A stretch of 16,294 nucleotides of DNA from Funneliformis mosseae (Eukaryota; Glomeromycota; Glomeromycetes; Glomerales; Glomeraceae). Made by a program: the position numbers and the translations under genes. The notes under the pieces were generated by a model, which saw only the letters and a list, made by a program, of their open reading frames with translations, did no database searches and was not told where the DNA came from. Location of the stretch: contig CAJVPP010002108.1 in assembly GCA_910592005.1 (NCBI GenBank), forward strand, positions 1 to 16,294. The letters run 5' to 3'. This document shows, piece by piece, positions 1-13,519 of the stretch. How positions within the stretch are numbered: the stretch's first letter is position 1; the number at the start of each line of letters is the position of its first letter.

Positions 1-303
1 AAATGCTTAATTTAGAAATATATGTAAACATGTAAACAAAGCGAATAAACAAAAAAATACTTATCGTTCGGGTACCCATGATCACCCTCTGTATATTATG
101 TTGTTAAAAAAAATTGTATATTATATCTGATTTGATAAAAAAGAGAATATATTAATCCTGATATATCTTTCTTTTTAATATTTAATCTTTATTTCTTTGT
201 AAATAAATCAGCAATCACAAATAAGAAGTTGTGTTGCATCTTCTAAACTTTGATGACAACATATGTTAGTTAATTAAGAAAGTAAAAATATACAAAGAAT
301 TTC
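1..303. other. AT-rich DNA without a recognisable gene
   Basis: No reading frame of convincing length or composition is seen on either strand. The sequence is dominated by A/T runs. It lies just downstream, in the minus-strand sense, of the last fragment of the decayed coding region that ends near 304, so part of it may be the 3' flank of that dead element. No terminal repeat or target duplication could be assigned here. Confidence 0.5.
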
Positions 304-2672
304 TTAATTTAAAGTTATATGAAATACCTTGAACCTAAGAAAGTTAACAAATAGCCTGTTAATAAAGTTACATTTGTTAATAATAGATTTTTTTATAATA
401 TCTGCAGTATTGTTTAATTTGAAAAAATATATTAGAGAAGTAATATTATTGAAAGAAATTTCATCCACTTTTTCACATGGTTAGTTAAGTTCGTTTATAT
501 TATTTTCTATTTGATCAGCCTAAAAAATTTGTTTATGTTATCTTTATTAACTGGAGAATAGTAAAAATTGATTTGTTGTTATTTACATTTTTCTTTACAT
601 ACATAAAATTATTAATGCTAAAACTTTATTTTGTAAGTAAAGAAATTTTTTGTAGTATCTATTTCAATTTCATATATTTCTGAATCTTCAATAATGAAGT
701 TTAGTGTAGTAATATTAGAAGTAGCTTATATAAGGATTAGTGTTAAGTTAATAGATTAGAAATTTCTATTTCAATTAAAATATTATTAGTTTTTAAAAGT
801 TTGAGTTTTTGTTTTTTAGTAATATTAGCGACTTTTTCTTTGCTTTTATTTTTATTATTATCTTTAGCAGACAAAGCAGTAAGTTTTTATTATTTTCTAA
901 ATTGTTTAAAATACTTTTATTATATAGTTCAGGTTTTTCTGTAGTTGCTTTATTTTCTTATTATTAGTGATATATTGATAAGAAGATTAGCAAAAAGAGT
1001 TTTTTTAATAAGATACTACTATCAATATGAGATATTAAGAATTAAAAATCTAAATGAAAATTATTCTATCACCTTATTCTCTAAAAGCAGAGTTTCAGTC
1101 AATTACCAAATTAACTGACTTTTAATTAAACTAATAGTTGTTAAGATATTTCAAAAAAATGATTAAAGATAATTCTATAAATCATTATTATATAAAACCA
1201 TAAATTCATTAATCGCAATTTATAGATCAATAGCTGAAATTACAAAAATAACATAAATAATTACAAAAAAGAAACTATTTGATTTTTATTTTACTTAGTA
1301 ATATATAATAAAAAAATTTTTAATTTTATTTATTTATATTTATATAGTTAGCAATTATCAAAGATGATTATTTTTATAATACAGTTATTTAATTATTTTT
1401 TATTTTTTTCTTTAATTAAAAAAAAAATAAAGATTTATATTATGTTTTTATTTCTTTAAATAAAGGTCATTTTATTAGTCTTTATCATTTGTTTTCATAT
1501 GTAAATCTTTTATTTTTATTATTGATTTGATTTAATACATCTATTAATATTTTAGATCTTTTTTAAACTATTAACAATGTTGATATTTGTGTTAATAATA
1601 TTAAGCTTAAAGTAGGTGAAGTTAATATTGATAAAGTTAATGGAGATGTTGAACCTGATTTACTTATTTTTAGTTTTTTATTATTAATTATTTGTTGTTT
1701 AAACTCATTCTTTTCAGTATCTACTACTTTATTCTTCTTTTTGTGTTGTAGTATTAGTGTAAAACTATTTTATTTCAAAATAAATTATTTGTATAAGACT
1801 TATTCTAATAAATAATTCATTTGTAACTGAAAATATTGCTAAAGATTTTGTTAATTCTTCTACTAAAGAATATTTACTATTTAATATCATATATTTACAT
1901 GAAATTATAAGTTTATTTGTAACTTCAGTAAATGAGTTATAGATATTTCTTTTTAAAATAAAATATTTTTGATTTTCATTTTATAGAATTGTTGTTATTT
2001 TATATAATGTGATAAAAGATCTAAATAATAGCATTATTGATAAATTATTTATGCTTATCTTATTATTTAATATTTTAAATCTAAATATATTTTTTGAATT
2101 ACAATTACCTAAATAGTATAAAAAGCAATAATTTTTATTATTATTAATTAATTGATATTTTAAAAAAATTTTCTTACAAATAGTTCAAATTAAAGCTTAA
2201 GAATCTTCTAATTATTAATATAATTGAATACTCTTTTATTTCTTGTATTATCATTTTATTATTATTTTTAAACACTTTAAAATTAATTTTAATGAATTCT
2301 TTATTATCTATTCTACTATAAGCAATACCAGTATGAATCTTTCTACTGCTTATATTTTTAATTATTAACTTTATTCTTTACATTTGTTAAGATCTCTATA
2401 AGACAGTCAAAATCTTTATAAAAATAATAGAAGATATTATAGATAACATTTTTTTTGATAAAAATTTATTTTTTTTAAAGGATTTATATAGGCGTTTTTT
2501 TATTTAAAGGATTAAATAATTTCATTATTTCTATTACATATTTATTACAAAAATTTTGACTTTCTAAACTTATTTTATCTATAAGTTATTAGATTTTATT
2601 AATTCTCTATAGTTTAAATAGGACTAAAGCCATCATCTTGCTTATAAATTAAACAGGATCATTCTGATATGC
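304..2672 (-). pseudogene. Heavily decayed coding region, identity unknown
   Basis: Read on the minus strand, this stretch holds several coding-like fragments separated by stops and frame changes. They are about 2672-2487 (begins AYQNDPV, four stops), 2208-1734 (67 and then 71 consecutive sense codons around a single TAA at 1983-1981, with a TAG at 1767-1765), 1757-1485 in another frame (contains KISKSGSTSPLTLSIL), 880-743 (contains NNKNKSKEKVANITKK) and 519-304 (contains NNITSLIYFFKLNN, one stop). At this AT content a random frame should hit a stop about every ten codons, so the long open runs on one strand suggest former coding DNA. Many stops are TAA or TAG where Gln would fit, and Leu/Ile/Ser are in excess in the Ser/Thr/Pro-like part, as expected after C-to-T decay. 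I do not recognise the protein. A dead transposon gene or a dead cellular gene are both possible. Confidence 0.5.
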
Positions 2673-3285
2673 AAATAATCATTATCACAAAGTTAAAATT
2701 TTAGGCTAAAACTTTACTAACAAATCAAATTAATACATTCTGATTTTTAATATAATTGTGAAAATTTACATAAGAAAAAATATTTTATTATATAAAGAAC
2801 CTTTATATAAAAAAAAATGTAGGTGATTTTAGTAGTATAACAATAACCATATTTCTTATATAATAGTAAAAAGTCATCAAAGACTAATATATTTATTATA
2901 TTTTTTATATTATTTAAGAAAAACTAACTAAACTAAAGAAAAGATAAGCAAAATCATCAAAAAATACAAATTTTAGTAAACTACTATAACACAGCAAATT
3001 TTTCAGATTTTTTCTTTTGCTAATTTAATTGAAAGGTAATACTCTTATATATCACCTTTATATATATATCTTATTCTAACCCTAATCTAATTCTAAATCA
3101 TATGATATTAATCTATGTGACAAATAGGATTTCACATATGAAAAAATTTCTAAGTTCTAAGATTATATATGAAAAATGAAAAAGGGAAGATATAAATGAA
3201 TGAAAAAAAAAGTAATAATATCACACCTGCGATAATATAACATAATTATTCAAATATATATAATATATAATTTTATATTATATGC
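2673..3285. other. AT-rich spacer, no gene seen
   Basis: This sequence lies between the decayed minus-strand region and the left end of the TAA-flanked transposon. No coding-like frame, RNA gene or terminal repeat is supported. One CCCTAA hexamer at 3080-3085 is isolated and is not evidence of telomeric repeats. Confidence 0.5.
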
Positions 3286-3288
3286 TAA

Positions 3289-3314
3289 GGGAAGCCACAG
3301 ATATTATGTAATAT
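3289..3314 (+). repeat. Left terminal inverted repeat
   Basis: The repeat begins GGGAAGCCACAGATATTATG. It pairs with the reverse complement of 5840-5865 at 24 of 26 positions. The outer part is G-rich and the inner part is a near-palindrome around ATATTATGTAATAT. A subterminal motif, TTCCCCTCCTACCTAT, lies 20 bp further in at 3334-3349 and recurs in the same orientation at the right end. Confidence 0.88.
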
Positions 3315-3605
3315 ATTTTTATTAGACATAAACTTCCCCTCCTACCTATGTAAGATATCTAATTTTAACCAATCAAATAAAGCATATATATATTAGATGA
3401 CTGAAAGCAAAAACTTATGAATTTATAATGCAAATCTATCAAGTAAATAGTATTAATACTTTTATAGAATAGTAAAACATTTAAAGAAAAAAATTTTATT
3501 TGCACATTATAAACTCTTTCTTTGTAAAACTTTTTTGAGAATCAAGGTTATAAAGAACCAAATTCTACTTATCAACACTTCTGTAATGCTTTTGCATATA
3601 GACAA

Positions 3606-5612
3606 ATGGTTCTGACTAAGAATCCTAATTACAATCGTAAAAATCTATTTTGTGAAGCAAATAATGAGTGGAAAAAATACAAAAAAGACAAAAATATTGA
3701 AGAAATAATCAAAGATTTTTTCAGTACACTAATTTCTATACAAGAGTTTCTTGTTTTACATACAAAAGATTCTGCACAGACAATCGATGATTCACATACA
3801 GATATAGTGAATATAATAAATATAACAGTTAAATTACCAATCCAACAACCAGAAGAATTACCTTGTGCAAATGCTTCTTTTCAAAAAAGAATTTTTGATC
3901 AGATAAAAGAAGCTGAAAAAACATTAATAGAATTTACCTTTCTTTATAGTGTCGCTAATGATTTTCAACTTCGCAAAGATCTTTATAGGCGTATTGAAAG
4001 TTTAGAAAATGATCTTAAAGAAAAAAAAGACAGCTTAAAAAAGCTTAAACGAAATGCAGAATATCAGCAAAAGTCTAGATTAAAAAAAGCAAAACATTTA
4101 AAAGAAGAGAATGAAGTGGTTATATATGATCGTACTGGCTATCCTCCAGTTCTTTTTGAATATCCCAATCTTCTTGAACATATATACAATTTAATTGAAT
4201 TAGGTACCACCAATACTAAAAGAAGAAAAGAAATAATTAAAGTTAGATCAGTTACTCATTTACAAGAGGAATTAGAAAATAATTACAATGAATACTTATC
4301 AACAAGTACACTTCGCAATCATATGCTACCAAATACTAGAAATTCTATTGCAGCAAAAGCCCATCATCATTCTGCAATAGTTGAAATAGCTAGTATTTCA
4401 TGAAGTGAAAAGAAAGAACATGTTGATTCACATTATTGTTTAGTCTCAATAAAGGTATCAAAATCATTTGCAAGTATATTTTCTGATTTAACAGTTATGA
4501 TATCTCAGGATGATAAAGCAAAGGTTAACGTTAGTATACCTACTGTAAAACGTACATTCTAAACAATACAATCAATTGCTGAGCCTGTAGAAGTAGAAGA
4601 TCATGATTTTCCAATTGGTACATCTCAAAAACTAATTCTAAGTGTTTATTTAATGATCAATTCAGCTGATTTAAATGATACAATGAGAGCGGGACAGCTT
4701 GCAATTTACGTACGACCTTAGTGGTATATTGGTATGAATTCTTTAATGCATATGCAAGATTTGATTAATCTTACATCAATGAAAGAATATAAAGAAGTTT
4801 TCAAAATTAATGATATGATCAAACTGATTTGGGTAATACTGGTAGATGAAGGATCAGATAAGAACTCCCGATATCTTAAAAACATATATCAGTATTGTTG
4901 CTTATTCAAAAAACTAGATCTTGACTACTTAACTATACGTATTCACGTTTCAGATCAATCTGCTTTTAATTCTGTTAAAAGAGCTATGGTGACTTTATTC
5001 AAAAAGCTAGCAGGAATTTCTTTTCCTATTGATAAATTTGGTAAACATTTTAATACTCAAGGAAAAGTTGTTGATCAAGAGCTTGGGTTACAAAATTTCC
5101 GATATGCCAGTGAAGCTTTATGTATAATTTGGCGATGTGATAAAATCTTTGGTAAACCTGTCTATTCTAAATATATTAACGAGCATCCAGCTCCTTTATC
5201 AGATATAACTTTTGAAACAAATGTAGAAATTGATGATGGTAATAATGAAGTTGCTGAATCGATTCTATAGGCTTGGATTGAAAATCATACTCAAATATGC
5301 AAATATTCTTTAGATATACGAAAATGTGCAAATCCAGAATGCTATTTACAAAAACGAGTTCCTGAAGTTGCCTCTTTTTTTGAACAAACAAATGGGTTTC
5401 TTCCACCAGTAATTCAAGACAAAGATAACCATTTTTTAAATCCAATACATACTGCACAGTACCTAGATTCAAAGTCAATAAAGTATGATGAATATTGTTC
5501 TTCAATTAGTGCTGAACAATATGCGCGACTTGAATGCAGTACATGTAAAAAATACTTCCCTACTTGTGTTTTTCTTATGAAACATAAGCGTTTTGCTCAT
5601 TCCAAGAAATAA
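3606..5612 (+). pseudogene. Transposase-like gene with four in-frame stops
   Basis: One frame runs from 3606 to the stop at 5610-5612 and is broken only by TGA 4401, TAA 4560, TAG 4719 and TAG 5268, with no frameshift. In order it shows a helical N-terminal part; a Lys/Glu-rich probable coiled coil near residues 125-170; a basic stretch (TNTKRRKEIIKVRS) that may bind DNA; ISQDDKAKV (4500-4526), a likely first catalytic Asp; and VDEGSDKNSR from 4842, resembling the VDGGPDENPR block of a DDE-like transposon family common in Glomeromycotina and some invertebrates (family recalled, not searched). It ends in a C2H2 zinc finger, C-x2-C-x12-H-x4-H, coded from 5535. A third acidic catalytic residue was not located. 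The open frame extends upstream to a TAA at 3525 without another ATG, so the true start may be lost. The gene sits inside TIRs, which supports a transposition role. It cannot make a full-length product. Confidence 0.82.
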
Positions 5613-5839
5613 TAACTCATATTGCTCTATATAAAATAAATGTAAAGTTAAAACTTTAAATAAAATAAAATGTTAAATGAAATAATGAAAATAAAAATAC
5701 ATCTTTTGTCAGCATTTTTTTTACAAAAATATGAATTTATCATCCAATAAAAAATGATTATATTTAATGTATTATATATTCCTATTTTTGGAAATTTGTG
5801 CTACATAAGATATCGTCGGTTTCCCCTCCCACCTATATG

Positions 5840-5865
5840 ATATTACGTAATATCTGTGGCTCCCC
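5840..5865 (-). repeat. Right terminal inverted repeat
   Basis: This is the reverse complement partner of 3289-3314, ending CTGTGGCTCCCC on the plus strand. Its inner part lies in a perfect 16-bp palindrome (5839-5854, GATATTACGTAATATC). Directly inside it sits TTCCCCTCCCACCTAT (5821-5836), a direct copy of the left subterminal motif. Such subterminal copies often serve as transposase binding sites; that role is inferred here. Confidence 0.88.
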
Positions 5866-5868
5866 TAA

Positions 5869-6869
5869 ATATTTTTTATTTATCATAGAAAAATCAAAAA
5901 AATTTACACATTAATTATTTATCTAAAGATATATTTTTAAAATTTGTGATTATTATTTAATTTATTATTTAAAATAATATCACCAAATTATTACTTATAA
6001 TTTCGCAAGATTATTTTTAAAAAAAAATTCTGTTGTTAGATTTTTTTTTTTCACTTATAAATTTGAATAATTATCAAATTTGACAATGGTATCTACTTTG
6101 TTTCTTACAATTTAAATTTGACAAATAAAATAATCTTTTTTTTTTTTTAAAAAAAAAAAAATACCAATTTATATCAATTGAAATAAATTTCTAAGTAAAA
6201 AAAAAAAAAATCCATCATATTAAACACTTCAAATAAAAATAAAAGACGATATATATAAAAAGAGTGATAAACATTATGATCACAAATGTTAACCTCTGTT
6301 AAAATAAATGAAATAATAAAACATTGAAAATTATCACAGAAATCAAGATGAAATATTTTTCTACCTTTAACAAACTACAAAATTCTAATAAAAGGAAGGA
6401 TACATCAACCATAATTATTTGGTCGCTTCCCATTCAACTAATAAAATAAAATATTGAAATAAATAAAAATACATTTCAAATAAATGATCGCCAATTATCA
6501 TAAAATTTTTAATATCCAAATATCTATATCTACAAAATGTTATGAACGCAATAGTCATGATAAATTTAGAATCTGAAAATTCAGAAAAATATATCGTCAA
6601 GGGAAAAACCAAATAATTAAATCAAAAAAAAAAGGAAAATAATCTTTGAGCGCTAAAGAAAAATTTCTTAAATATATAAAAAAAATAATAATCCATAATC
6701 CAAGCAGACCACAAATAAATCATATAATTTATATTCTTATATAACTTCCTCTAAATTTCTCTTGAATTAAACGAAATTACGGTATTTTTTTTTTCCAATC
6801 AGACTCATTAATATATATTATTATTTCAGAAAGGTAATAATGGAAGCTTAACATCCATTAAACAACGTT
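5869..6869. other. Gene-free AT-rich spacer downstream of the kinesin gene
   Basis: This lies between the transposon and the 3' end of the minus-strand kinesin gene, so its right part probably includes that gene's 3' UTR and polyadenylation region. It holds several homopolymer runs, including a T13 run followed directly by A13 (6136-6161). A 65-codon minus-strand frame at 6612-6415 has no recognisable motif and is not called. No tRNA or other RNA gene was seen. Confidence 0.5.
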
Positions 6870-9846
<2,977 letters not shown>

Positions 9847-10932
9847 ATTTACTGTTTATAAGATCGAAGGAATTAAACTTCAAAAGGGTTTTTAATTTGA
9901 AAATGTAAAAACGTATTCTAAAAAATGCTTCGGTACTCTTTTGGCTCTATGTAAACAAATTGTAACTTGATAGTTCAAAATTGATCGCCCAATCAAATGT
10001 TAATGTATAAAAATTTCACTTATGATAATATAGATAATAGATAATAAAAATTGATACTTTATATTAAATAAATTTATATTAATTTATTATAAAAACCCAG
10101 GTAAGCAGAGTTCTCAGGTACGGCTTACGCAATATCGAAATAATAAAAAAAAAAATTATTAAATTTTTTAGATGTAAAATTTTTTTTATAATTATATATA
10201 AATATCAATATTTAATTTAATTGCATGAAGTTTAAAAATTAAGAAAAAAAATAATAGTATAACGATAAGATTTAAAAATATTATGAATTTTGCCAATTTT
10301 GTAAGTTTTATATAATTTTATTTTATTTTATTAAGTTTTAATAAATTTTTTATTAAGATTTTTAATCTAATAATTTGTTAAATTTATGAGTTTTTTTTTA
10401 TCCTTTAAGAATATTTAAAATAATAATAAAATTAATTTTTTTAAAAAATGGATTTATTATATATTTATTTAATCATAAAAAAAAAAAACTTATTCTTTAT
10501 TTATTCATAAAAATAAAATATCTTATTATATAAAAAATATTAATTATAAAATTATTATTACAAATTAACATTTTTAACAAAAAGCTATTTTACATTTAAT
10601 GAAAAAAATTATTCTTTTAAATTAATAATATATTAGTATATTTAAATATAAATAAATATTTTTTATTCAAAATTATATTAATATGTAAAAAAAAATTATT
10701 ATTATTAAAATCATTTTTATATGATAATAAGTAAAATAATATTATAAAAATTTAATAATTTATAATATTAAAATATAACTAAAAATTATTCTATTTTTTT
10801 AATGATATTATAAGTAAATTTATTTATAATTTTATTTAATAAAAATATTTTAAAATAAAATTAATAAATTTATGATTTTTTTTAAATAAAATTAAAAAAA
10901 ATAGTAATTAATGATTTTTAAAAATAAATATA
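9847..10932. other. Kinesin 5' flank, then extremely AT-rich DNA
   Basis: The first hundred or so bases upstream of the kinesin ATG are moderately AT-rich and should hold its 5' UTR and promoter. No convincing core promoter motif could be fixed. From about 10140 onward the sequence is almost entirely A and T with no coding-like frame on either strand. This AT-only composition continues past the inserted MITE to about 12430. Confidence 0.55.
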
Positions 10933-11106
10933 CAGTCAACTCTTGTTATAATGAACTCTATGTCCTAGACCTCAACTTCGCTATAAGGCTATAGTGAAGA
11001 TTTTAAGAGATTTGATTGGCCAATTTGCTATAACAAAAGTATTTTTATTATATTTGTTTAAAAAATTTGTTATATCAAGAGTTCGTTATATCAAGAGTTG
11101 ACTGTA
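10931..11106. mobile_element. 172-bp MITE with TA target duplication (Tc1/mariner-like)
   Basis: The element covers 10933-11104 and is flanked by TA on both sides. Its ends are inverted repeats beginning CAGTCAACTCTTG; 24 of 26 terminal positions match. It is too short to code for a transposase, so it would depend on one supplied elsewhere. CAG ends with a TA duplication are the habit of Tc1/mariner-type (pogo/Fot1-like) elements. The right end carries a 16-bp tandem duplication of GTTATATCAAGAGTT plus one base (11069-11084 and 11085-11100). The element has clearly more G/C than its surroundings, which makes it stand out and suggests it inserted after the flanks became AT-rich. Confidence 0.88.
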
Positions 11107-12432
11107 TAATAAAAAAAAAGTTAAAATTTTAAACTTATATATATTATTATCTAATTATAAAAATACTATTTTTAATAAGCTTTAATAAGATAAATTAACA
11201 AATTAAATTTATTATTTATAATTATTAAATAATAAATTATTTAAAAAATTTAAAATTTAAAAATTAATATATATTAATAATATAATTATAAATAATTAAA
11301 ATATTTTTATTTTAAATAATTATATACTTACTATTTAAAAAATTTAAATTATAAATAATAAATTTAAAATAACTTCTGAAAACTAATTTTTGTTAGATAT
11401 AATATTTTAATATAATATTATATAAACCTTTTTTAATAAAGTCAAATTATAAGAAATAAAATATTTAATAATTCATAATATAATTTTAATCTAATTATTT
11501 AATAAATTAAATAGTAATAATTATAAATATCTAACTGATTTTAACTTTAGTATAGATAAGTAAATTTAAAATTATTTTTATTAAAATATATAATCAATTA
11601 ATTAAAATTAATATATTGTATAGTCATTATAAATATAACTGTATATTATTTTATATTAACTATTAAATTCATAATAAGCACAGATGAGAATAAAGTTACC
11701 TGTCTAAACCTATAAGTTTAAACAATTAGTAAAATTAAATATAATTTAAATGTTTTACTAAAATATTTCAAAAATATAAAATTATAAAATATTTTGTAGG
11801 TTTCGCAAATTTGCAAAAATTTTATATAGTATTTAATAGTGTTTCTAATTATAAGTTTTGCAAAAATTTATATAGTATTTAATAGAATTTCACTAATTAT
11901 AAGTATACAGTATATATTATAAATAATATAATTATATTATACATAAAACTAGTTATAATTAAAAAACTTTATTATATTAAATTTTATTAGTTAAATATTA
12001 TATTATATTTAATAAAGAAAATTTTGTAAATATATATTAAAATAACCTTTTTTATAACAAATTTAATTTATAACAGCCAATTAAAATTAGAAAAAATCAG
12101 ATTAATTTTGATAGATTAGAATTTTAGAATTTCAAAATTTTTCAGTTTTCAAAATTTCTATATTTTAAACTATTTTATAAACTAAAATTTTATTTTTATT
12201 CTATATATTTAAGGTAATACTTTTCAAAATATACATTAATATAAATAATAAATAAATAAATACAAAAGAAAATATAAAAGAAAATGGGATACAGAAATTT
12301 ACAATAATATTAATACATATAATACTGTATTTTTTCAAGTATTAAATTATTAAAATACACCTATTTAAAATAAGTAAAATATATATTAATAATTATTGCT
12401 ATTTTTTTCTAAGAAATTAAATAATTTGGTTA
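11107..12432. other. Extremely AT-rich DNA, no gene
   Basis: The sequence is nearly pure A/T, with short runs of TAAT/ATTA type and no coding-like frame. The only local structure I can support is the tandem duplication at 11810-11903. The composition is lower in G/C than the kinesin introns, so it is not simply the genome's non-coding average. Confidence 0.55.
11810..11903 (+). repeat. Two-copy tandem duplication of about 47 bp
   Basis: Copy 1 (11810-11855) and copy 2 (11856-11903) share TTTGCAAAAATTT, then TATATAGTATTTAATAG, then TTTC and TAATTATAAG. They differ by small indels and a few substitutions. This looks like a local duplication in the AT-rich tract; no function is implied. Confidence 0.75.
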
Positions 12433-12578
12433 AAAATTCAAAGTTTCAATTTATTATAACAAACTTTGAATGTGAATATCTCAACACCTACTAATCTGAT
12501 TTCTTTCAGATTTAATAAGCAGATTTAATAGGTTCTGAACTATTAAATAAGACTAAGATTATTCAAATATAATTACTT
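12433..12578 (+). repeat. 146-bp dispersed repeat, copy A
   Basis: This aligns without gaps to 12973-13118, a constant offset of 540 bp, at about 83% identity by hand count. Shared blocks include GTGAATATCTCAACA, then CTACTAAT, and later GGTTCTGAAC. About 20 of 25 differences are transitions. No coding frame is evident. The segment between the copies (12579-12972) is AT-rich and does not itself look repeated within the window. Confidence 0.88.
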
Positions 12579-12972
12579 AATCTAGAATATTTAAGATAAA
12601 TTGAAAGCAATTATTTTGAGGTTTATTACAAAAAAATCTCAAGCAGGTGTAAATATCAGAACTGAAGCAAAAGAAACTATTTAAAAAGTAATAATACCAA
12701 ATACTAATTTTGCTATCTAAAAACTTAAAGGAAGTAAGAAATAGTATATTAATATATAAGAAAATAGTGTTATTTATAAGTGTTTAAATTAATTATTTAA
12801 GTTATTAATTCTCATATCTTTGAAATGAAGCAATCATGTGATTTAAAAGTTCTTAAAAATACTAATTTAAAACAACTAGATTAAGATCTAAAAAAGCTTT
12901 AAAATAAGTTAAAATTCATTAAAATTGAATCACAAAATGCTAAAATAGCTTTAAGAGTTGATAAAAAAACAA

Positions 12973-13118
12973 AAAATTCAAAGTTCTAATTTGCTGTGAT
13001 GAACTTTAAACGTGAATATCTCAACATCTACTAATATAATTCCTTTCAAATTTAATATACAAATTCAGTAGGTTCTGAACTTTTAAATAAGACTAAAATT
13101 ATTCAATTTTAATCACTT
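12973..13118 (+). repeat. 146-bp dispersed repeat, copy B
   Basis: This is the second copy of the repeat at 12433-12578, in the same orientation. Possible origins are an old tandem duplication of a 540-bp unit or two insertions of one repeat family. The LTRs of a solo internal deletion product are less likely, because no TG...CA ends or target duplication were found. Confidence 0.88.
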
Positions 13119-13519
13119 TTTTTAAAGATGTAATAATGTTTTTATTTATTAAGTATAATCATAATCAATAAAAAATATATATAAAAATCCTCTAAAAGGA
13201 TATAGAATTAGAAAAATAAAAAAAGTTTCATAATAAATAAAAAGTATAAAACTCAAATTTTATTAGACTAACCAGTTGTCCTGTTAAATTCTAGTAATAA
13301 TCACTAGTAAAATTACTATTATCATCTAATTAAAAGAAAGAAATGTATGATAAATAATTATTATTATATTAAGAAGAATGACCAATAATGGCTATATATA
13401 TAATAATTTTTAATTAAAAATGAATAATTATGCTATAAATAGTTAGATAAAAAAAGGGTATTAGTAAAACTATTTCTAAAAAAATAGTTAAAGGAAGCAT
13501 AAACTCCCTTCTTTTTACT

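Larger units (their letters stand above)
3286..5868 (+). mobile_element. DNA transposon with 26-bp TIRs and TAA target duplication
   Basis: The element spans 3289-5865 (2577 bp) and is flanked on both sides by TAA (3286-3288 and 5866-5868). Its ends are inverted repeats starting GGGAAGCCACAG on the left and GGGGAGCCACAG on the right, and 24 of 26 positions match. It contains a single degraded transposase-like gene in the forward orientation, starting about 320 bp from the left end and stopping about 250 bp from the right end. A 3-bp TWA duplication with G-rich ends is the habit of PIF/Harbinger-type elements, but the encoded protein does not look like a standard Harbinger transposase, so the superfamily is left open. 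Complete ends together with a stop-ridden gene describe a structurally whole element that can no longer make its own transposase. Confidence 0.87.

Noticed and set aside
3080..3085. CCCTAA, and TTAGGG words in the satellite, as telomeric repeats
   Set aside because: They are single hexamers, not tandem; in the satellite TTAGGG is part of the 25-bp unit.
4401..5270. Stop-codon reassignment explaining the open transposase frame
   Set aside because: All three stop codons occur in the frame while the kinesin gene uses TAA as a normal stop, so decay is simpler.
5176..5505. Minus-strand open frame of 109 codons
   Set aside because: It is antisense to the transposase-like pseudogene, whose plus-strand frame has recognisable motifs.
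6415..6612. Minus-strand open frame of 65 codons downstream of the kinesin gene
   Set aside because: It has no known motif, lies in AT-rich spacer with no context, and is rich in Phe/Ile/Tyr as expected from AT-rich non-coding DNA.
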